This document shows, one piece after another, positions 10,715 to 22,817 of a stretch of DNA of 64,000 nt (positions within the stretch are counted from its first letter, which is position 1; each line of letters starts with the position of its first letter). The stretch is from NCBI GenBank assembly GCA_963921935.1, contig OY998179.1:61858222-61922221 (forward strand), written 5' to 3'. The translations under genes and the position numbers were made by a program. Below the pieces are notes generated by a model. That model made no database searches and was not told the DNA's origin. It was given only the letters and a program-made list of their open reading frames with translations. This DNA is from Galeruca laticollis (lineage: Eukaryota > Arthropoda > Insecta > Coleoptera > Chrysomelidae).

Positions 10715-11740
10715 TTTTCTCAAGGTTGTCTTCCTCCCACTTGGAAATCAGCTTTATTTACACCTGTGACAAATTAAATGCTAATAACTACCGTCCAAGT
10801 AGCCCACTACCCATTGTCTCTAAAGGTATAGAATTGATAGTCGTCGAAGAGATTTCTGAGTTTCTGTTCAATGATAATCTAATCCCTCATCAGCAACTTG
10901 TCTTTATCAAAGGCCGTTCGATATTATGTCTCTTCGTTAACTACTAGGCCAAGGCTTTGGATAATAATGAGCCTACTGACGTTATCTACCTCGATAGGGT
11001 ATATTGGCGATGACTTTTCTATAAATTGCATCATTTGGAGGTTAGAAGTACATTTAACAAGTGGATTTCTGATTTTTAACGAACGGAAATTTTAAATTCA
11101 GGGTCGCTCAGAATTTTTAGGCATAAAAACCTGTATCTGGCGTTCCACAAGGATCTGTCCTTGGTCCGCTGGTCTTTATCCTGTATTTCAGTGATTTTAG
11201 TTCTATATCCCTCTACGCAGACTTGACACAACTGTACTGTAATCCTTTCATCAACCACGAAGACCTTCAAAAAGACCTAGATAACGTGCAGAAATGGTGT
11301 TCTGAGTGGCTATTACCTCTTAATATTGATAGGTGTGTTGGTTTTCATATAGAAAAGAACAACCCCCTACTATCTTATACAATTAACGGTCAGTCTCTAA
11401 TCTCAGTGTCGCCCCACAATGACTAAGGAGTCACAGTAAACTCGAGCTGTACGTGGGGTGACCACATCCCGCATTCTGCCAGAGCGCTCACTCTAGACTG
11501 TTCCTCATTTCCATGAATGTCGTTCACTACTTGTTGAAAACTTTTCAAAACATTTCTACGTGCCATTTCGGAATTCCGCGGATCCGGATTATGAAATTTA
11601 GTTCGTGGTCACTCTCTAAAACTGAAAAAAGAATCTACAGGGTCTTTTATATTTGGAATGGTCTTCCACAAGACATTATGGACTCCCCGTCCATTAACGG
11701 ATTTAAAAATAAGTTAGATTTTTATTTGTTTAGATGAAAG
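10715..11740 (+). mobile_element. CR1/Jockey-type non-LTR retrotransposon, internally deleted
   Basis: Segments in the proper order but different frames: ISFIYTCDKLNANNYRP and the RT finger region with LIPHQQ.FIKGRSIL (10726-10947); VIYLD-like palm, frame-shifted (about 10975); GSVLGP.VFILYFSDF followed by LYADLTQLY, a mutated YADD (about 11150-11240); a thumb with LDNVQKWCSEWLLPLNI (11223-11426); and the 3' end with RIRIMKFSSWSLS and FYIWNGLPQDI..SPS..GFKN (11513-11737), the typical C-terminus of this group. Endonuclease and much of RT are missing, with stops throughout. The final stop is at about 11735. Confidence 0.82.
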
Positions 11741-12424
11741 TTTGGCATTTCAATAATTCTTGACCATTTGTTAAATTTTTTTAGATTAAGCATATTTGTT
11801 TGGTTATGAGTTTTGAATTTTTTTCTTTATATATTTTGTAGTGTGATTTCACTGTATCTCTCTTTTTCTTTGCTTTAGGTTTGACAGTGGTAGCCCAATA
11901 CATAGTATTTCTCTGTTGTTAGGCATATTAGGGTTCCTTGAATCCTCTGCCTTTTCACGATTAATGTTGTTAATAACTATAATACATGATTATCATACCA
12001 ATTAGACTACATCCTCCTTGAAAAGTGAAAATCAATTGCAATAACTGTCAACGAGAAACGCACACGTTTGGTCTAAGATGTGGTGAATTATAGCACTCAG
12101 TAGGTACAATATTTTGTTGTTATGTTATATAATTGTTAATCGATAATTATAGACCTACTCATGTTCTTACTAAGGAAATTAGAATAGACCAAGAAAAATA
12201 ATACAAAAATGAAGTTCTTGGTGTTCTGACAAAATTGATAAGTATTGAACACAACATATTATCATCACGAATCAATAGGGAGTTGTCGAATAAAGCGAAA
12301 AAGATGGGCAACTAGAAAGCATATAAGGCTAAACTAGGTGCAAGTAATTAAAAAATAATAGAATATAAAAGAAAATATCCTGATACGAATTTTGTGAGAA
12401 CATATAAGGTGTCCCGGACAGGGT
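11741..12424. other. unassigned AT-rich DNA
   Basis: May include 3' UTR of the preceding non-LTR copy. Otherwise nothing recognised. Confidence 0.4.
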
Positions 12425-15005
12425 AAGAATTAACAAAATTCTCAAAAAAGACACTACTAATAAACTAAGCTGCTAAGCGTAGATTTCGAAAATACTGAGA
12501 AAAAGGCTTTGAAACACCACCTTAGTGTGCACTTTGCAGGTTCGATAAATATAGACTCAAATTACGGTAACGAGCCGGTAGCCAAAACAAGGGCTACCAA
12601 AGAGGACTGGAACCTAACAAATGAGATCTTCAGACCCCATCTCATTATATGAGCTGTAAATTCATTTGACCCTTATAAAACTCCAGTATGAGAAGGCATA
12701 TTTCTCAAGCTCCTGCATGAAGGAATTGATATCATAATGGGTCCCTTAGTTCTGATATTATGCAGTAGCCATGCTTTAGGGCATATACCAACTGCATGGA
12801 CAGTTTCAATGGTGGTGTTTATTCCCAAGCCAATGAAAGAATCGTACACCCAGGCTAAATCCAACAGACCAGTTAGCCTTGCATCATTCATGGTGAAAAC
12901 CATGAAAAAGTAATACAAATGCATTTGCAACAAGGAGTGCTTAAGAGCATACCTATACACAATGGGCCTATCAAGTAGGGAAACAGGAGAATCTGCCCTA
13001 CATAATTTGGCCTCGGGTCTCGAAAGCAGTCTGAATGAAAAATAAATAGCCCTTGCAGCATTTCTAGAATCAAAAATGCTATTGATAATATATCATTGTC
13101 ATCAATAAACAAATTCATAAAAAAACAGAGGCATAAACAATAGTACATGCAGATCAATAATATCCAAGCTAGAGTATAGGAGAATATCGGCACACATGCA
13201 TGATGACCTAAAGGATGCCCTCAAAGTGAAGTAATCTCACAACTATCGTAGACTTCAATTGTGGATGACTTGATCTGCAGGTTAAATGATCAAGGCATAT
13301 AGACACAGTGCTTCGCGGACGACCTAATGATTGTCACCAAGGGGAAATTCTTGGAGACATTCATGAATGTTTTACAAGAAACTTTACGAATTGTGAAAGA
13401 CTGATGCCTTAAAGAGAATCTTTCAGTCAGTCCAAAGACAACCAAACTTACGAATTGACACTTGAACTGAATTGGAGGACACACCTCGAAAAATTACTGC
13501 CAGGACAACCAGCCTTTCGTGCAATGCAGGAGAGTTATGGGCAAAACCTGGAGAATACGACTTGAGGTGGTACACTGGCTTAACACAACAATAATTAGGC
13601 GAACGATCACCTATTGAACGATGATTTGGTGGAGAAGGACAGAAGTGCCCGAAGTAGAAAATAAATTAACTACAATCTAAACACCAGTTCTCCTCGGGGT
13701 TACCGGGGCAATGAACAGCACGGGGACGGTATCAATGGAAGCCCTTATTGACCTTCCTCCTCTGGAACTTTTTTTTCGGGCAGAGGCAATGATGGCAATC
13801 CTGACTGAAATCGGAAGACATGTGGACCCCGAAAAATGGTCGAGAAGGACATATTGATACAACTGGGACAATACTAGAGGAACCTAACTTTCAAATGGGT
13901 CTGGATATTATGATAACAGAGTATTCACTGAGCAAGTGAATATCATTATTCCGTTTAGGGAATAGGTGATGCAATCCTGGAGACATCATCTGGTTCACCG
14001 ATGACTCTAAGAGGAACCATGGCACTGGGACTGGTATAAATGGACATAGGAAGAGAATTTTCTTCAGCATTGGTCGATGTAGATCTGTGTTTCAAGCAGA
14101 AACGATTCTGCTACAACCTGTATTTATGAAAACATCAGCAGAGGTTATACCGGACAAAAAATTAAAATATTCACTGACAGCCAGGCTCTGCTTAAAGCTA
14201 TTAGCAGTCCAACCACTGAATCGAGATTTGTAAAAAACTATCCCTTAATAGTTTGGCAAGGGACAACACAGTATCTCTAGTATGGATCCCAGGACATTAA
14301 GGGATTGCAGACAATGAATTGGCAGACCAGTTAGCTAAACAAGGCTCTAAAGGAGCAAGGGACAACACAGTATCTCCAGTATGGATGCCAGGACATGAAG
14401 GGATTGCAAGCAATGAATTGGCGGACCAGTTAGCTAAACATGGCTCTAAAGGAGACTTCCTAGATCCGAAACCATTCTGTGGAATTACTAAGTATTGCAT
14501 TAGAGGGGAAATCCGGAACTGACTAGACGAGGAACATCAAATCAAATGGAGGCTGACAGAAGATCACCTTCATACACAAAGCTTCCCGTAAAAGGTAAGC
14601 AAAGAATTCTTCATCAGGTTATTGAAACTGAGCAAGAGACATTTGAAGACAGTTTTCGATATGGTTGCTGGACAATGTACCCTAAGGAAACTTCTATACA
14701 AAATGGGAAAAGTTAGTGAACATATCTGTAATAAATGTGAATTGAGGGATGAAAGACCTACTCACATACTCTGTTTATGTAAGAACTTACAAGAACTCAG
14801 GCAGAAGCATTTTGAAGAGCAAACAATACAACCATCAGAACTGCTTGAAATCCCCCCAACCAAGCAAGTGGTCTATATATAGAGGGCACGAAGCTTCTGG
14901 AGTGGAAGTACATAATATTGGGAATGGTACAATGACTTAGGTCAAGTGCCTGCGCTGTTGAGCATAGCCCAATCGAGTTGAATGGATAGGGAGTTGTGAA
15001 AAATG
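12425..15005 (+). mobile_element. R1/I-type non-LTR retrotransposon, heavily decayed
   Basis: A 5'-truncated copy. Traces in order: linker before RT (ALKHHLSVHFAGS, about 12510); RT with LGHIPTAW..SMVVFIPKP and NRPVSLASFMVKTM (12750-12905), then ESALHNLAS and ALAAFLE (13000-13075); RNase H (about 13985-14460) with FTDDSK..HGTGTG and SVFQAE, and VWIPGH..IADNELAD twice because of a 99-bp tandem duplication; and a C-terminal zinc-knuckle-like segment (14622-14880) with ICNKCE....THILCLC. The fragment at 31.3-34.8 kb is the same general type but clearly a different family. Many stops and frameshifts; inactive. Confidence 0.85.
14257..14454 (+). repeat. 99-bp in-frame tandem duplication inside RNase H
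   Basis: Unit 1 is 14257-14355 and unit 2 is 14356-14454, about 93% identical by eye. Each encodes 33 residues spanning WxPGHxGIxxNELADQLAK, the last catalytic block of RNase H. Unit 1 carries a stop (GH*GI); unit 2 is open. Confidence 0.92.
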
Positions 15006-16480
15006 TCACACATTTTATAAATGGGACGGATGATGATTTGTGCTAATATGTTGGGCATGAGAGAGCCCGAAATTTTTGTATAAAACATAAAATAATACGA
15101 AAAGATCAAAACATTTAGAGCGATCCTCCTACAGATTTCAAACTAAGAGATTTAATAATGTTAAAGAGGGAGGACCGGACAAAATTTGATTCGCAATATG
15201 TGTGACCATTTCATATTGTAAGAAATGGTGTTAACCTTGAAATTAAAGTACATAGATTCAGGTACTACAAATATAGGTCAAATGCGTCGTACCCCTGTAA
15301 CAGTACCCTATTCTTTATAGAACTTGCGGTTAAAGTGAATAAAGAAAAAGACAATTATGCAGAAACAATGAAAAGTACTATTGCTTCAAACTTGCGAACA
15401 TTGCAAAATAGACAATAATTACTATTGTTAGATATACGCATAAATAATTATAAAGATATTATTAATGATCTAATCTTTTCCGAAAAGCGTAGGATCCTGT
15501 AAGAAGAGAAGTACAATTTATTGTTGTAATATTGTTCTATAATGGTTGAAATGTAGAAGTCCATTATCAACATAATTAGTTTAGAAATGTATCTAATAAG
15601 CAGCATGAACAATATTTATATATTAGTATAAACGACGAGGTTGGTACGTAGTACGTGTCTGACAATAAATACGTAGAAAAAGATCAGTTACTATTTTAAC
15701 TAGCTGAACAGACCAAGAAATAATAGTAGTAGGAAAATAGTATCATAAATACTAAGTAGCATTATATCTCTTCACAGTGGTTATTAAGATTGAGTTAAGA
15801 TGAAGTTAGCGTAGTAGTTGTAATAAATGAATCCCACTGAACCTATAAGTTCAGTTGTTATCGATTCCTCCCCAGTTGTGATGTCAGATGGTCCACCATA
15901 AGAGAAGCAACTGCAAGAGACATTACAATAAGACAAATATTCTACAAATCATCCGTTCAATTGTGAGTGATTCGTTTGGAGAACATTTGTAAGATTGTTA
16001 TGAAAAAAAATTAGAAAATGTTTCAAGAGGAAGTGTAGCAGTTAATTGAAGGGTTGTTCTTGTTGGACGATGAAATTCGTTAATCTTCCAATGCAAAATT
16101 AAACGTTACTGAATTTGGGGAAATTACCAATATTTGTTTCAATAAATATATACAATAAAAAAATGATAATTGTCATGCTCACAAAGCATGAATTTTTGCA
16201 GCTGCCAAGTTTATCTGTTAAAGAAACCAACTGTCTTACGTCATCCTTGGATAACCACCCCACTAACATAAACATGGAACTCTTGAATAAATGCACGCAA
16301 TAACAAATAGTGAAATTCTACAATTCATAGCAACTGTTCAAGAATTATAAAGTTGTGTTGAAAGGCTATATGCATCTTAGAAGAAATGACATGAAAATGT
16401 GCAAATAACAACATAATAATGCTGATCACAGCAGATTTATTAACTAAAATTATAGAAAGCTTTCTGAATGAAAATAAGTA
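15006..16480. other. unassigned AT-rich DNA
   Basis: Nothing recognised on either strand. The two opposed 62-65-residue frames at 16.1-16.3 kb have no motif and overlap each other. Confidence 0.45.
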
Positions 16481-16670
16481 AAAATGAAGAGTAACAACGG
16501 AATATATGAGAATATATCGAAATTCAATCGATACACAAGAAAAGCATAATTATGTTAATTACATGAGTATAGAAAGCTAACTTTCAATTGTGACCAATGT
16601 CAAAAGAGAATAAGTATGCGTGAAGAAACAACGGAATATATCGAAATTTTTTAGATACTCAAGAACAAAT
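16481..16670 (+). repeat. degenerate local duplication
   Basis: ACAACGGAATATAT..TCGAAATT...GATAC(A/T)CAAGAA occurs at about 16494-16542 and again at about 16627-16664, a spacing near 130 bp. Origin unknown. Confidence 0.45.
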
Positions 16671-17430
16671 AATAATTTGTAGTAGGTAAAATGTAAATAA
16701 TAATAAACTTGAATTGGAAAGTAGCCATAGATTTTATTTGGAGTCGAATGACAAAGAACATGAATCCCAGGAGGGACAAATTTGGAGAAAGAAATATATT
16801 GGAAGAATATTGTGAGTGAAAAAAATGGTATAGAATTCAAGAAACAAAATTGACTAGAAATATTGCACAAAAAAGCAAGTTTAAAGAGCATCAGCTAGAA
16901 CCAAGTTGTAAGGAAATATTTTTGCCTGAAAAACAGATAAGTTGAGGTGGGGTGAGAGCGTACCAAAAAATGAATTTAAAAATTCATTTAGTGTTTGATA
17001 TTAGCGTCATCGGATTGCCATCTTATAAGTTATCACGGTATAGTATACTCTAATGACCAATGACAATAAAAATTGAAATTCTAATTTTTATTTTTTTGTG
17101 CCAAAAACTCACTGCCCCGAATAATGAAGCAAGTGCGTTTTCGCCAATATTTTAGCTCAAAAGTGTCGAACCATAGACGACGCAAGAGTAATCATCTCAG
17201 TAAAATGTTTGCTTTCAAATGCAATTAAAACAAAACTGGCCAAAATACATGAGCTATAAACTTTTTAAATTTTATTAGTACACGTTCAAAATCTAGATAA
17301 TCAAGAGAAATGTTCAAAAATGCACCACCTTAAGAAAATCGAATGAAAATCAAATTATAAAAGTGAAAAAAAACATGCGTAACTAACATAATGTATTTTT
17401 CATAAAATATAGCTAATAATAACTCAGATC
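16671..17430. other. unassigned AT-rich DNA
   Basis: Probably includes the 3' flank or end of the minus-strand pogo-like element. A GGGGTGAGAGCGTACC string near 16934 could be its degraded terminal repeat, but I could not confirm this. Confidence 0.35.
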
Positions 17431-17433
17431 TTT

Positions 17434-19189
17434 CTACTGATCAGACACATCTACAGCACTTGAGAAAATATATTTTTGATTATCTCCATATGATACCAAT
17501 TTAGGTTGACCTAGTATTTGAATAATATCGGATAATAAAATGGAGCGTTTGTCTTGGTCTTCGATCCTGAATTCCCATGGTTTTCGCATTTTACGTAAAC
17601 AAGTTACTTCAGCTTCATCATCAGACAATGATGTTATCAGACACACATATTTGTAACTTTTCTTTTTTCCAAAAAAGTTAGCCAATACAAAGTCTCCATT
17701 ATAGATTTTTAGATTTTATGAAAATCGGTTTCCCTTGTTGTAGAAATATTCGCTTCAATAGGTGATGATATGGTTTGGTCAACTTCAGATTCTGACATTT
17801 CATCAAACTCTGTTATTCTCTCCTCACTTTAATCAGTTTTCCAAGATTCAAAGTTGCTTTCTCTTGAGTCACTTTTATCGGCAACCTTGTCATTTTTCTT
17901 TGAAATCTTGAGTTTCACTCCAGTTTTGACATCTGGTTTCTCTCGAAATTCTAAAACATCTTTGCTTGTTATAACTTCTGCCTCTAAGCAGACATGTTTT
18001 CTGGGTTACTTTGATGGAACTTGATCTCGTTTTAATGATTTGAGCAAATTTTCTGCAAACCTAGTTATATTTTGAGGCAAATTGTCACTACTGTCAGGAA
18101 CTTTTGTACGATTTTCACTTTGATCTGAAATATTTTCATCTTGCCCGTTCAGCCAAAGAAGCCGAATCATCAGTTTGCATTTCTTGATACGTTAGAGATA
18201 TAAGGCCATTAGAGTTGCCCTGACCTTATGAGGATATTGCTGGCTGGTAACTGTCACTCTGTATTTGTAAGGATTTTCATTTTTTTAATGTACTTGGATC
18301 ATAATTTTCTGGAGGGATTACATTAAGGTTTACTGCACTAATACTGGCTTTAATAAAACCATTTACCAATATTTCTGGTTTGGTTTCAGTCGATATCTCG
18401 CTGATGAGCTTGGAAAAACTACTCTTAGGAATTTTAATGCCTACATTTTTGCGTTGCCAGTCTACTAACTTAGCGTCCCATCGACTTTTCATTGACTTAA
18501 ATACACTCATGTCTAGGGGATGCAACATATGACTCGTATGTGGAGGCAGTTTTAATATAGTTATGTCGTTTGCAAGTCGTACGGGTTAATGGACGTCCTC
18601 TTTGCCCAACAATTTTGGTCTTAGATGGGTAGGAGCACAAACTTATCTCGTCCATGTTCCAAATCTGACAAGATCTGTTTTCCAAACCAAGCTCCTTTAC
18701 GGTTTTTTCTAATAACGCAAAGTATTGATTATTCAAAAATGGGTCCATGTACTTCTTCCTTGCAAATTTAATACTTTGTGGTGATTTTGTCGAGAGATTA
18801 TGGCGACGTTTATAGTTTAACAACCAGTTTTCTCCTGCACATCCATTTTTAAATTGGGTTTCAATCTGGTTTATTTTAACGTATTCTCCTATTAACTGTA
18901 TTATCTCTTTCCTGGATAATCCAAATCCCCATTTTTCTAGGCAGCGAATACGGTCAGCCAATGATTTCTCTTGTTCATACCTAAGGTCTGTTCTCCGACC
19001 GTACGTACTGCTGTGTTGGCCCCTTCGGCCTTTAACGTGATCTCTAATTGTATGTATAGGGTTATTGTAAACCTTACTAGCTCCATACGCTGTAGTAGTA
19101 ACATTTTTCACGTACGCAATGACCAACTTTAAGGTTTCAGCAGAATATCCAGCTCTCCGATTACTGTTACTGATATATTTTCGCACCAT
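17434..19189 (-). pseudogene. second pogo/Tigger-like transposase, internally deleted
   Basis: It starts at an ATG at 19187-19189 on the minus strand. The N-terminal 230 codons are open: basic start MVRKY, a helix-turn-helix region (YGASKVYNNPIHTIRDHV), a second DNA-binding region ending AGENWLLNYKRRHNLS, and the first catalytic Asp in IWNMDE. After RGRPLTRTT the frame shifts and about 100 codons, including the second catalytic Asp region, are missing. The sequence resumes at HPLDMSVFKSMKSRW (18277-18528), which carries the third Asp. A decayed acidic linker follows (17.7-18.27 kb), then an open C-terminus (17434-17685; KYVCLITSL..DEAEVTCLRK). It is not the same family as the element at 2.4-5.1 kb. 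Confidence 0.87.
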
Positions 19190-19197
19190 GTTGATAT

Positions 19198-19394
19198 CTG
19201 TGAAGAAAATTTAAATTACTAGTTAATACATAGGGCAAGTGCGCTGTATGACGCTCGTCCTCCGGCGAAATGAGCTGCACTAAAGAAAATAGACAGGTCA
19301 AGTGAGCCATATGATCAAAAACAACAATTTAGATTAGTTACTGGAAAAATACCCCTAAGATTAGAAAAACAGCTTAACTAGCATACGTACTCAC
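19198..19394 (-). other. possible 5'-leader intron of the minus-strand pogo-like element
   Basis: Reading on the minus strand, a donor-like GTGAGT at about 19394 and an acceptor TTTTCTTCACAG ending at 19198 lie just upstream of the transposase ATG (19189). Splice consensus only. Confidence 0.4.
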
Positions 19395-20725
19395 CACAAT
19401 TTACCAATTAAAGATTCACTGATTCACCGGTGTTTATAGATTTAAAAACTTATGCCAACTCGAATATGAATTTCAAATGCGCATTAAAATTGAGAAACGT
19501 GTCACTCACACAACGGAAGAAACAAGTGTCCAGTTGTGGTTGAATTATGTTGAGCGAACTAGTTAGAGATAATCTTCATAGATGACAGTACTATTTGCTA
19601 CGAAACTTGATTATAAATGGGATATACTGCACTTGCCCCAAAAATGCTGTTACCTTACCTTATTTGGAGCAAATGCTGGTTTGGATATAGATATAGAGTA
19701 CGAAACTAAAAGTACTTCTTCACTACATGAATAATTGATTAATAAATTTCACAGTATTTTTTTGAGTAATTTCAGAACATTTAAGGGATTTAACGTGAAA
19801 AAAGTAATTTCCAAAATTGTTTGTAACTGGTACAGTAAGTGAAACGATGGTTCTATATTAGGTAACGCTATAATAAATTGATCACCCAATTTCTTGAAAT
19901 CTAAAAAAAGAAAAGAAATTTATCGTTTTATCGGGAACATCATGTGATAATTGAAATCAGTTATGTATTTGGATAAATAAGTTGGATAGGCTCATGTATG
20001 ATGATTTAATATTGATAATTGCTGTGTACTGTCACTTATATATACTCTGATAATTCGGATTTATATGTTCGCTTACTTTTCATTCGATTAAATAGTTTAT
20101 TAGAAAATCTTACCTATATATCTTCCATGACAACGCGAGACTGCATGATAAAATGGAATAATAAAAATAATATTCATACATACAATAAATTCTTGAATAC
20201 AAAAATAGGACAATTTCCATTTCTAACTTTTAATAAGAAATTATATTGAATGCTGCCTCATTACGAAGACATTTCAATTCTGTCTTTAGCAGGATTTTCG
20301 AATTTGGTTTATTTATGAGTGAGGAAATCAAAATTGTATATGTTGATATTTTTAGGCCACGGGATATTACAAATTTGAAACTTTATTGTTGTTGAAAATT
20401 GGAAGTGAAGTCCAAATTTTATTTGATATTATGTTCTTCACTTCACCTACAATTTTAGGAACCCCAATATTCTAAACAATATTTTATTCGCTTTTTTATT
20501 GGTGCTTCATTTTACCTATTTAAAGTACTCCTCAGCGTGTTTAAATCGAACTTTCAAACACGCGCGTTTTTTAAAGTTTGCATGGTAACAACAACAACTC
20601 GAGAAACGTAAGTCTAAATGAAAACTTTTTGATTATGGATCTTACAGCAGTACCTCGTAACGTCAAATGTGTAATAGTATATCATACATCAAGCGACTAA
20701 AGTGACCCATTCAATCCCGAGGGTG
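19395..20725. other. unassigned AT-rich DNA
   Basis: Includes the probable 5' terminal region of the preceding transposon: GGGGCAAGTGCAGTATAT on the minus strand from 19638, and a related GGGCAAGTGCGCTGTATG on the plus strand at 19232. Nothing else recognised. Confidence 0.35.
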
Positions 20726-20729
20726 GTGT

Positions 20730-20924
20730 TTGATTCCTGAGGACGGAGCGGAGGGAAGCAATCCACGTAAGGGATTTATGTCGAGAGGTGTGTATGCTAT
20801 TTTTTGCAATTCCTGTAATTCTACATACATTTTTGATAAAAATAAATACTACTTAGGATGGACTTTTATGAAACTTGGCTGGGCATCGAGGAGGACTTTT
20901 ATGAAACGAAACTTTTTTATCTAG
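20730..20924 (+). pseudogene. possible Penelope GIY-YIG endonuclease remnant
   Basis: The frame contains RGVYAIFCNSCNSTYI, which resembles the G(V/I)Y.I.C..C...YIG start of the Penelope endonuclease domain. The expected GQT...R.....H continuation is absent and the 3' part has a short local repeat (GGACTTTTATGAAAC at 20859 and 20892). A chance match is possible. Confidence 0.3.
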
Positions 20925-20987
20925 TAATAATATAATATGATAATAATATTTTATGATTTCAAAGTGCACCATTAAAAAAATAGCGTA

Positions 20988-21085
20988 AAGTATTCGTGGA
21001 TAACTGATCTTTCAAACACTCCGGCTGCGCCGTCGTGCTCGAAAAATCGCGCGTTTTTGAAAGACCTTTTTATCCACTTATACTT
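20988..21085. repeat. 98-bp palindromic repeat with GC-rich centre
   Basis: Outer arms AAGTATTCGTGGATAA / TTATCCACTTATACTT and inner arms CTTTCAAA / TTTGAAAG enclose a CG-rich core (CTCCGGCTGCGCCG, 21020-21033). This is a MITE-like fold-back repeat; the family is unknown to me. Confidence 0.75.
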
Positions 21086-21148
21086 AAATATACTATAAGT
21101 ATATAGTATAAGTACATGGAATTTGAAAAATTCCAGACATAACTCAGA

Positions 21149-21256
21149 TTAACACACTGTTTACTACCACTACACTAACGTTTACAATTACACTGTCTGA
21201 CCAGCGTGTCGATAACCAAGTTATCGTTTTCAAAAGGTAAACTGACAGTGTGTTAA
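21149..21256 (-). repeat. second Penelope-type terminal repeat, hammerhead-like
   Basis: Perfect 12-bp ends TTAACACACTGT (21149-21160) and ACAGTGTGTTAA (21245-21256). On the minus strand the interior contains CGATAAC-TTG-GTTATCG (21210-21226) followed by ACACGCTGGTC, the order of stem II, core and stem III of hammerhead motifs reported in Penelope pseudo-LTRs. The conserved core is degenerate here (TTTGAAAA and GACAC in place of CUGANGA and GAAAC). I infer a degraded solo terminal repeat. Confidence 0.45.
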
Positions 21257-21259
21257 GTA

Positions 21260-22815
21260 TGAATATCACCATTGGTTTCAGAAATTCCAACCTAGATATA
21301 ACTCCCAGAAATATCCGAAGAAGTTATAGGTGAAGAGGACAAAGTTACTATATAACATCAACAGACTGGCAATTATTTTTGAGAGACGTTAGAAGTAATA
21401 TTTATTTCCCATACTCACGCTATGCAAGAAGAGAACGCCATAACATAGGCCGTATTGTTATATATTATTTGATTTGATAAGAAATTTAATTCTAATCCTG
21501 GTTTACTGTATAGATCAGGAAAAAGTACTTTCCCGCAGACGTTTAATTATACTTTATCTCAAGAAATTGAAAGGAATCAATCGACTTAACTCAATATTTT
21601 CCATTGCAATTAAAATTTTCATCATGTATACGAAACAGATTCACTGTATGGCAACTCGCATTCACAAGAAGGATGCGTGAATCCAAAATCTTTTAATTGT
21701 ATTAACTATAAATATAATTCCGACTATTTACCAGAGTTGAATAATCCTCTTATTTAAGGACCTTCATATAGCGGTTAACTCAATTCAAATTGGCCTATTC
21801 ATTTATGTAGATGAATGATTGTGCCTAACCAGAAAACAATTTTAGGTACTATACATATGATAGGAATATCCTCTTAGGAATAATAATATGCTATGGATAT
21901 GCGTTTTTTGCATTCAGCATGTACTAAGGATGTTCCAAGAATATGGAAATGTCCCGTATAAGTTTGTGCTACAGACATTCTATCTACATACCAAAGCAAA
22001 TTAATTGCATGTGCATTTCAATTATTTTAGAATTTTGTATGGAAAGTACAAACATTGCACATAATATGTACATCTGCTTGGAATGTAATTCACGTGAAAA
22101 TCATATTCTATAGTAGAGCAAACTCACATCTTATGCATGTGCTATTCTGTACTCAAAAGAATGAGTTTAGTATAAATATTTCACCTTATTTAAATATTTT
22201 ATCAAACCTGGTTGTACCAAAAAATGAAAAGGTACAAACCATTGTGATAAAATATTCCAGAAATTGTTATTTACTTATTAACATGAACATCTAAACAGAA
22301 TATACCATATGAAAATAAAACAATAGCCCAAAATGATTGAAAGCCTATATGAAATTTCAAGAAATATGATTTCAAACAATAAGTTGAGCTTGTTCTTAGA
22401 CTCCCTGATTTACATGCATAGCTAAAATAATAAGAAGTTACAATATCTTTCAAAAACTCTTGAGCTTTATTAATAGTACATTTTATCAAAAATGTCTACA
22501 ATGGACAATGGCATACTAATTGTGGATTTCCGCTTATTTCCATAATGTTTCAGGCAGAAGAAATTCTGCTTAAGCTGCTATATGTGTGAAAAATGTTTAT
22601 TTATTTTTGTAACTATTTGTGTTTAGCTGAAAAATTAACATATGACTTTATACTTTATCTCCAACTTGTTCAGGATCTCGAGATTTTATGTAAGACGTAC
22701 ATACAGTAATGATTTTGTGAAAACCCTGAACAAATATTGTTACAAATATTACAATGTAGTTGCCAGTAATATTCAAATGATGCCCAAAATCGTTAACACT
22801 GATATATAATTAATA
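21260..22815. other. unassigned AT-rich DNA
   Basis: Several short frames without motifs; nothing recognised. Confidence 0.45.
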
Positions 22816-22817
22816 TA

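Noticed and set aside
16930..19638. Full-length boundaries for the minus-strand pogo-like element (GGGGTGAGAGCG / GGGGCAAGTGCAG)
   Set aside because: The two ends match poorly and no TA duplication is visible, so only the transposase remnant is annotated.
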